The notes under the pieces: model-generated | Database searches by the model: none | What the model saw: the letters and a program-made list of their open reading frames with translations, nothing else | Told to the model about the DNA's origin: nothing | Translations under genes and position numbers: made by a program | In this document: one piece after another, positions 7,873 to 11,074 of the stretch | Layout: every line of letters starts with the position of its first letter | How positions within the stretch are numbered: the first letter of the stretch is position 1 | Origin: an uncultured Pseudomonadota bacterium | GTDB lineage: Bacteria; Lernaellota; Lernaellaia; Lernaellales; Lernaellaceae | Assembly: GCA_937967875.1 (NCBI GenBank) | Contig: CALBTQ010000437.1 | Span: 1-11,074, forward strand | Reading direction: 5' to 3' | DNA length: 11,074 nucleotides

Positions 7873-7902
7873 GATCAAGCGCCGGCGAAAAATCGCTTGA
7901 TC
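7873..7902. repeat. Perfect 9-bp inverted repeat at a convergent gene end; possible bidirectional terminator
   Basis: GATCAAGCG (7873-7881) and CGCTTGATC (7894-7902) are exact reverse complements with a 12-base loop. The hairpin begins 7 bases after the DUF362 stop and covers the last codons and stop of the converging DegT gene. Its position fits transcription termination in either direction, but no T-run follows on either strand, so a standard intrinsic terminator is not demonstrated. Part of it is also constrained by coding. Confidence 0.4.
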
Positions 7903-8978
7903 CGATCGATCACGAAATCCACCTGCTCGTCGGTCATTTCCGGATAATTTGGCAAGCTCAACACGCGCGCCGCCGCCCGCTCGGCCACGGGAAAATCGCC
8001 GGGGGCGTAATGCGCCAACGCGACGATGCCCATTTGGTGCAGCGCCTGCGGATAATGCGGCTTGGCCTGCACACCGCTTTCTTCGAGATGTTTCATCAGT
8101 TCGTCACGCCGCGCACTGCGGATAACCACGTTGAGCGGTACCGGTTCGCATCCCTCGTTGCGGGTCAGGAAAACCAGATCGCCCTCGCCGGTCAGGGCTT
8201 CGCGATAGCGGGCATCGATCGCCCGCCGACGCTCGGCCCAACGATCGAGATAGCCCAGTTTCACGCTGAGGATCGCCGCCTGGATTCCATCGAGTCGGCT
8301 GTTGCGGCCGCACGCGCCCGTGGAAGCGCCGCGCCCGTGATCGCCCAACTGTCGCACGCGCCCGGCGATGTCTTCGCGATCGGTGATGACGATGCCGCCG
8401 TCGCCATAGGCGCCCAGCACCTTGCCGGGGAACAAACTAAACGCGCCCACCAGACCGAGGGTTCCGGCATGGCGGCCGTGCCATTTCGCACCGTGCGCCT
8501 GTGCGGCATCTTCGATCACCGGCAAACCGGTTTTGGCGGCGACAACCAACAATTCGTCCATCGGCGCAAGATAACCATACAGATGCACCGGGATCACCGC
8601 TTTGGTTGCGCCGGTCAGCGCGGCTGAGAGTGTCGCTTCGTCGAGCAACAAAGTGTCTTCGTTGACGTCGGCGAGAACGACTTTCGCGCCGATCATCCAC
8701 ACCGCTTCGGCCGTGGCCTGAAAGGTATTGGCCGGCAACACCACCTCGTCGCCCGGCTCGACGCCCACCGCCTGCAATGCCAGCGCGATGGCGTCGGTGC
8801 CGTTGGCCACGCCGACGGCGTGAGCGGCAGCGGCATAGGCGGCGAATTTTTCCTCAAACGCTTTGACGTAGGGTCCTTTGACAAACCGCGCCGAGGCGAG
8901 CGCTTCGAGCACGGCCCGATCGATCTCCGCTTTGATGCTTTGATATTGGGCTTGCAAATCGGCCAGCGGAATCGTCAT
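7875..8978 (-). CDS. DegT/DnrJ/EryC1/StrS sugar aminotransferase, full length
   Basis: A 367-residue PLP enzyme of the fold-type I sugar aminotransferase family. It transfers an amino group, usually from glutamate, to a keto sugar attached to a nucleotide. Visible features: NGTDAIALAL (60-69), the PGDEVVLPANTF cofactor-binding stretch (75-86), VIEDAAQ with D157 contacting the PLP ring nitrogen and Q160, FPGK with Schiff-base Lys186 followed by LGAYGDGG, and N226-S-R228-LDGIQAA. Length is normal. Overall it resembles the UDP-3-keto-GlcNAc-uronate (WbpE/WlbC) and dTDP-3-keto-6-deoxyhexose aminotransferases, but the exact sugar cannot be decided. The ATG at 8978 has GAAGGAG (8987-8993) 8 bases upstream. 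It is last in a minus-strand operon, 27 bp after the Gfo/Idh gene, which fits a dehydrogenase-then-aminotransferase sequence. It should be cytoplasmic. Confidence 0.94.
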   Translation of the reverse strand: MTIPLADLQAQYQSIKAEIDRAVLEALASARFVKGPYVKAFEEKFAAYAAAAHAVGVANGTDAIALALQAVGVEPGDEVVLPANTFQATAEAVWMIGAKVVLADVNEDTLLLDEATLSAALTGATKAVIPVHLYGYLAPMDELLVVAAKTGLPVIEDAAQAHGAKWHGRHAGTLGLVGAFSLFPGKVLGAYGDGGIVITDREDIAGRVRQLGDHGRGASTGACGRNSRLDGIQAAILSVKLGYLDRWAERRRAIDARYREALTGEGDLVFLTRNEGCEPVPLNVVIRSARRDELMKHLEESGVQAKPHYPQALHQMGIVALAHYAPGDFPVAERAAARVLSLPNYPEMTDEQVDFVIDRIKRFFAGA

Positions 8979-8986
8979 GAAACGTT

Positions 8987-8993
8987 CTCCTTC
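8987..8993 (-). promoter_or_regulatory. Shine-Dalgarno of the full-length DegT gene
   Basis: On the minus strand this reads GAAGGAG, 8 bases before the ATG at 8978. It is a strong site within the 27-bp gap after the Gfo/Idh stop and confirms the start. Confidence 0.8.
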
Positions 8994-9005
8994 ACGTGTA
9001 AATGC

Positions 9006-10055
9006 TCAGCCTTCCGTTTTGCCCACCGCCACCGGGCGCGAATTGTTGTTTGCGGAATGCTCAATGGCCTGGATGACCTTGACCCCGGCCATCGCCATAT
9101 TGCCGTTGGTCAGCGGCCGTTTGCCGGTGCGTAAGCATTGTAAAAAATGACGCACCTCACGGTTGAGCGGCTCGACGTATTGGTCCAGGCAGTCGACCAC
9201 TTCCACCGCCGATCCCAACGCACTGAGCATTTGCTCCACTTCGTCAAAATCATTGGGCCACGCCTGTCCCGGCTGCGGATTGGCATACAGCGAAAAGGTG
9301 TATTTATCGTTGATTTCGTCATAGACCAACACTTCGTCGCCGCCGACGATCAATAGGCGACGGATTTTCGCCGGTTCGAGCCAACTGAAATGGAAGTTGG
9401 CGACCAGCCCCGAAGCGTACTGCATTTCCACGTACACTTCGTCTTCCAGGTTCGGATTGACCACGCTGCGGGCCTTGGCGCGCACCTCTTGCGGGTACTC
9501 GCCGATCCAGCGGTCGATGATGCTGATGTCGTGGGGCGCGAGCATCCAAATGACGTTCTCGTGCTTTTCCCGTTCATTGAGATTCAGACGCCAGGAATAG
9601 ATATTGGTCAGCGGTCCCAGGCGGCCGTCTTTGATGATCTTGCCGATATACTGAATCACCGTATTGTGGCAATAGGTCAGTCCGACCATCAGTTGCAGGT
9701 CGAGTTGGTCGGCCAATTTCACAGTGCGGCAGGCGTCCTTGAAATTGAGCGCCAGGGGTTTTTCGATAAACAGGTGCTTGCCCGCGCGCAGAGCCTTCTC
9801 GGCCATTTCGGGATGCAGCGCCGGCGGCAACACCAGCATGACGGCATTGATGGAAGAATCGGTCAGAATGTCGTCAAAATTCGTCGTCGTTTTCAGCGCC
9901 GGGTAGTGTTGGTTGATTGCCTCCAACCGCAGCGGATCCAAATCGCAGACTGCGGCGATGGAAGATGGATCGATCTCCATCAGGTTACGGACAATATTCG
10001 GACCCCAATAGCCGACACCCACCACGGCGACCCGTGGAACCGGGACGATCACCAT
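9006..10055 (-). CDS. Gfo/Idh/MocA family NAD(P)-dependent oxidoreductase
   Basis: A 349-residue sugar dehydrogenase of the Gfo/Idh/MocA family. The N-terminal Rossmann fold has VAVVGVGYWGPN with G13, G15 and G18. The catalytic EKP is E98-K99-P100. The active-site His is H175 in WMLAPHDISI, a signature common in members acting on sugar nucleotides. The C-terminal part is the usual mixed sheet domain, ending in a substitution-tolerant tail. It likely oxidises a sugar-ring hydroxyl to a ketone, as WbpB/WlbA does on UDP-GlcNAc-uronate, making the substrate for the aminotransferase encoded 27 bp downstream. I place the start at the ATG at 10055, with AAGGGG 5 bases upstream. A TTG at 10079 would add 8 residues and overlap the preceding gene. 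A GTG one codon downstream of the ATG is also possible. The preceding DegT-like frame ends 10 bp before, so the ribosome site overlaps its stop, suggesting coupled translation. Pathway assignment is inference. Confidence 0.92.
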   Translation of the reverse strand: MVIVPVPRVAVVGVGYWGPNIVRNLMEIDPSSIAAVCDLDPLRLEAINQHYPALKTTTNFDDILTDSSINAVMLVLPPALHPEMAEKALRAGKHLFIEKPLALNFKDACRTVKLADQLDLQLMVGLTYCHNTVIQYIGKIIKDGRLGPLTNIYSWRLNLNEREKHENVIWMLAPHDISIIDRWIGEYPQEVRAKARSVVNPNLEDEVYVEMQYASGLVANFHFSWLEPAKIRRLLIVGGDEVLVYDEINDKYTFSLYANPQPGQAWPNDFDEVEQMLSALGSAVEVVDCLDQYVEPLNREVRHFLQCLRTGKRPLTNGNMAMAGVKVIQAIEHSANNNSRPVAVGKTEG

Positions 10056-10065
10056 TACTTCCCCT

Positions 10066-10821
10066 TCACCGATGCTCAAGCGCTTGTTTTAATGCCCACC
10101 CTACCCTCAGCGCTTCTTCATACGTCATTCGTTCGTGACACGGCAATGCCATGGCACATCGTTGCAGTTCGCGCGAAACCGAAACCTGCGTTTCCGGTAG
10201 CTCGTATTTTCGCCGATAAAACTCCAAATCACTCAACGAAACGGCAGGCACGTTGGTTTCAATACCGGCTTCGTTCATTGCCTGCCGCACCCGATCTCGC
10301 TCCACTTCGGCCGCCAGAACGACCGTGTAGGTTTGATTGTTCCACTCCACATTCGTTGCCGTATGCGGCAGGGTCAGCCGGTCGAGACCGGCCAGTAACT
10401 CCTCATACCATTTGCCGACTTGCCGCCGGGCGGCGATGATTTGCGGCAGCCGGTCCAATTGCTCCAGGCCGATCGCGCAGGAAATTTCCGGCAGATGCAA
10501 ATTCATCCCGACCACGCGCATACGTTTTTCCGGCCCCTCAAAACCGTGATCGGCCAGCGCGCGCAATCGTTCGGCCAGTTGCGTATCCCGTACCAGAATC
10601 GCGCCGCCCTCGCCGGTGGTCACGACCTTGCGCGGGTGAAAACTCAAAATGCCGACCACGCCCAGGCATCCAAGGTAATGACCGTCGATGCGCGTGCCGA
10701 TCGTACACGCCGAATCCTCGATCACCGCCGCTTCATGCTCGCGAGCCCAAGCGGCGATGCGATCGAACTTCGCGGGCAAGCCAAATTGGTGCACGAAGAT
10801 CACGGCTTTGATCGGGCCGTC
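10066..10821 (-). pseudogene. DegT/DnrJ/EryC1/StrS aminotransferase, N-terminus replaced (chimeric)
   Basis: About 250 C-terminal residues of a second sugar aminotransferase. In the continuous frame numbered from a GTG at 11067, the DegT part begins near residue 84 with [16 protein letters not shown]. It continues through [10 protein letters not shown] (D118, PLP ring contact), SFHPRK with Schiff-base Lys147, and [10 protein letters not shown]. Aligned with the intact paralogue at 7875-8978, the KAVI.VH segment is at residue 126 there, so roughly 125 N-terminal residues (including the NGTDAL/PGDEV cofactor region) are absent. In their place is an rsmH fragment, in frame. The remaining part looks normal and is unlikely to be active without the missing region. 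One oddity: where the family often has NYR or NSR, this reads NLHLPEI (189-195). It is upstream in the same operon as the Gfo/Idh gene, so the organism probably has an intact copy and the truncation comes from contig chimerism. The boundary (10821) is approximate, within about 15 bases. Confidence 0.85.
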
Positions 10822-11074
10822 GATCGTTTCGGCCAGCGCCCGCGTGCTCGCCAGCGGCCGGGCCTGGACGATCCGGCGCGCGATCGAACGGGCCAGCCGG
10901 TCCTCGCCATAGCGGAAGATCAGGTCGGCCAGCTCGGATTCGGGCCAGGTGTTGACGATCTCCTCGGCCGAGGGGCCGTCCCCGTCCAGGTTCATGCGCA
11001 TGTCGAGCGGCCCATCCCGCAGGAACGAGAAGCCGCGCGCCGGGTCGTCCAGGTGCATGGACGACACCCCCAGG
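10822..11074 (-). CDS. rsmH: rsmH (mraW) fragment, 16S rRNA C1402 N4-methyltransferase, partial at both ends
   Basis: Reading inward from the window end, the frame gives [17 protein letters not shown], then RDGPLDMRM, then [27 protein letters not shown] and STRALAET. These are consecutive conserved blocks of RsmH, which uses S-adenosylmethionine to N4-methylate C1402 of 16S rRNA in the ribosome P site and normally heads the division/cell-wall (dcw) cluster. The frame runs off the window, so the N-terminal SAM-binding part is missing. At about residue 82 (from the GTG at 11067) it switches to aminotransferase sequence, so the C-terminal half is missing too. Bases 10861-11040 are 70% G+C by count (126 of 180), against 62% in 10681-10800. 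The GTG at 11067 is inside the gene and is not a start. This piece does not belong to the sugar operon; a chimeric join is the simplest explanation. Confidence 0.88.

Noticed and set aside
10056..10079. TTG at 10079 as start of the Gfo/Idh gene
   Set aside because: It would overlap the upstream gene. The ATG at 10055 has AAGGGG at a suitable distance and sits just before the Rossmann strand.
9390..10439. 349-residue plus-strand ORF
   Set aside because: It is antisense to the Gfo/Idh and DegT genes, which carry intact catalytic motifs.
10066..11067. A novel bifunctional RsmH-aminotransferase enzyme
   Set aside because: Both halves lack essential regions, and the contig shows other technical faults, so a chimera is far more likely.

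Overview
The window looks like a complete short-read contig of about 11 kb from a bacterium, probably an uncultured one. The first 45 bases are an Illumina sequencing adapter. The last ~250 bases on the right are a fragment of an unrelated gene (rsmH) fused in frame to a truncated aminotransferase. Both ends should therefore be treated as technical or chimeric until read data say otherwise. The middle (about 46-10810) reads as continuous bacterial DNA of moderately high G+C, densely coding, with clear Shine-Dalgarno sites. I cannot assign a phylum. The giant soluble PAS/GAF kinase, the DUF362-ferredoxin gene and the DegT/Gfo-Idh pair would fit a deltaproteobacterial-type or candidate-phylum lineage, but this is only an impression.

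Layout, left to right. 1-45: adapter. 47-370 (+): the C-terminal ~107 residues of a response-regulator receiver domain, cut by the contig edge. 377-5173 (-): a 1598-residue soluble sensor histidine kinase with eight PAS and two GAF domains. It converges on the response regulator with only 6 bp between stop codons, so the two probably form a phosphorelay pair. 5174-5435: an AT-rich divergent intergenic region.

5436-7865 (+): a tightly coupled two-gene operon. It encodes a geranylgeranyl-reductase-like FAD protein, then a DUF362 protein with a C-terminal double 4Fe-4S ferredoxin domain. The pairing suggests a flavoprotein and its electron donor, possibly acting on an isoprenoid. However, the substrate motif of the flavoprotein and one cysteine of the second Fe-S motif both deviate from the family patterns.

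7875-11074 (-): a sugar-nucleotide operon, read right to left. It holds a DegT-family aminotransferase without its N-terminal third (fused to the rsmH fragment), a Gfo/Idh/MocA oxidoreductase, and a full-length DegT/DnrJ/EryC1/StrS aminotransferase. The Gfo/Idh plus aminotransferase pair matches the usual way of converting a sugar-nucleotide hydroxyl to a keto group and then to an amine, as for surface polysaccharide or glycan amino sugars.

I saw no tRNA, rRNA, CRISPR array, insertion sequence or phage gene. No stretch above 300 bp lacks a gene. The most useful points for a reader are the two artefact-like ends, the GGR-like/DUF362-ferredoxin redox pair with its altered motifs, and the convergent kinase/receiver arrangement.
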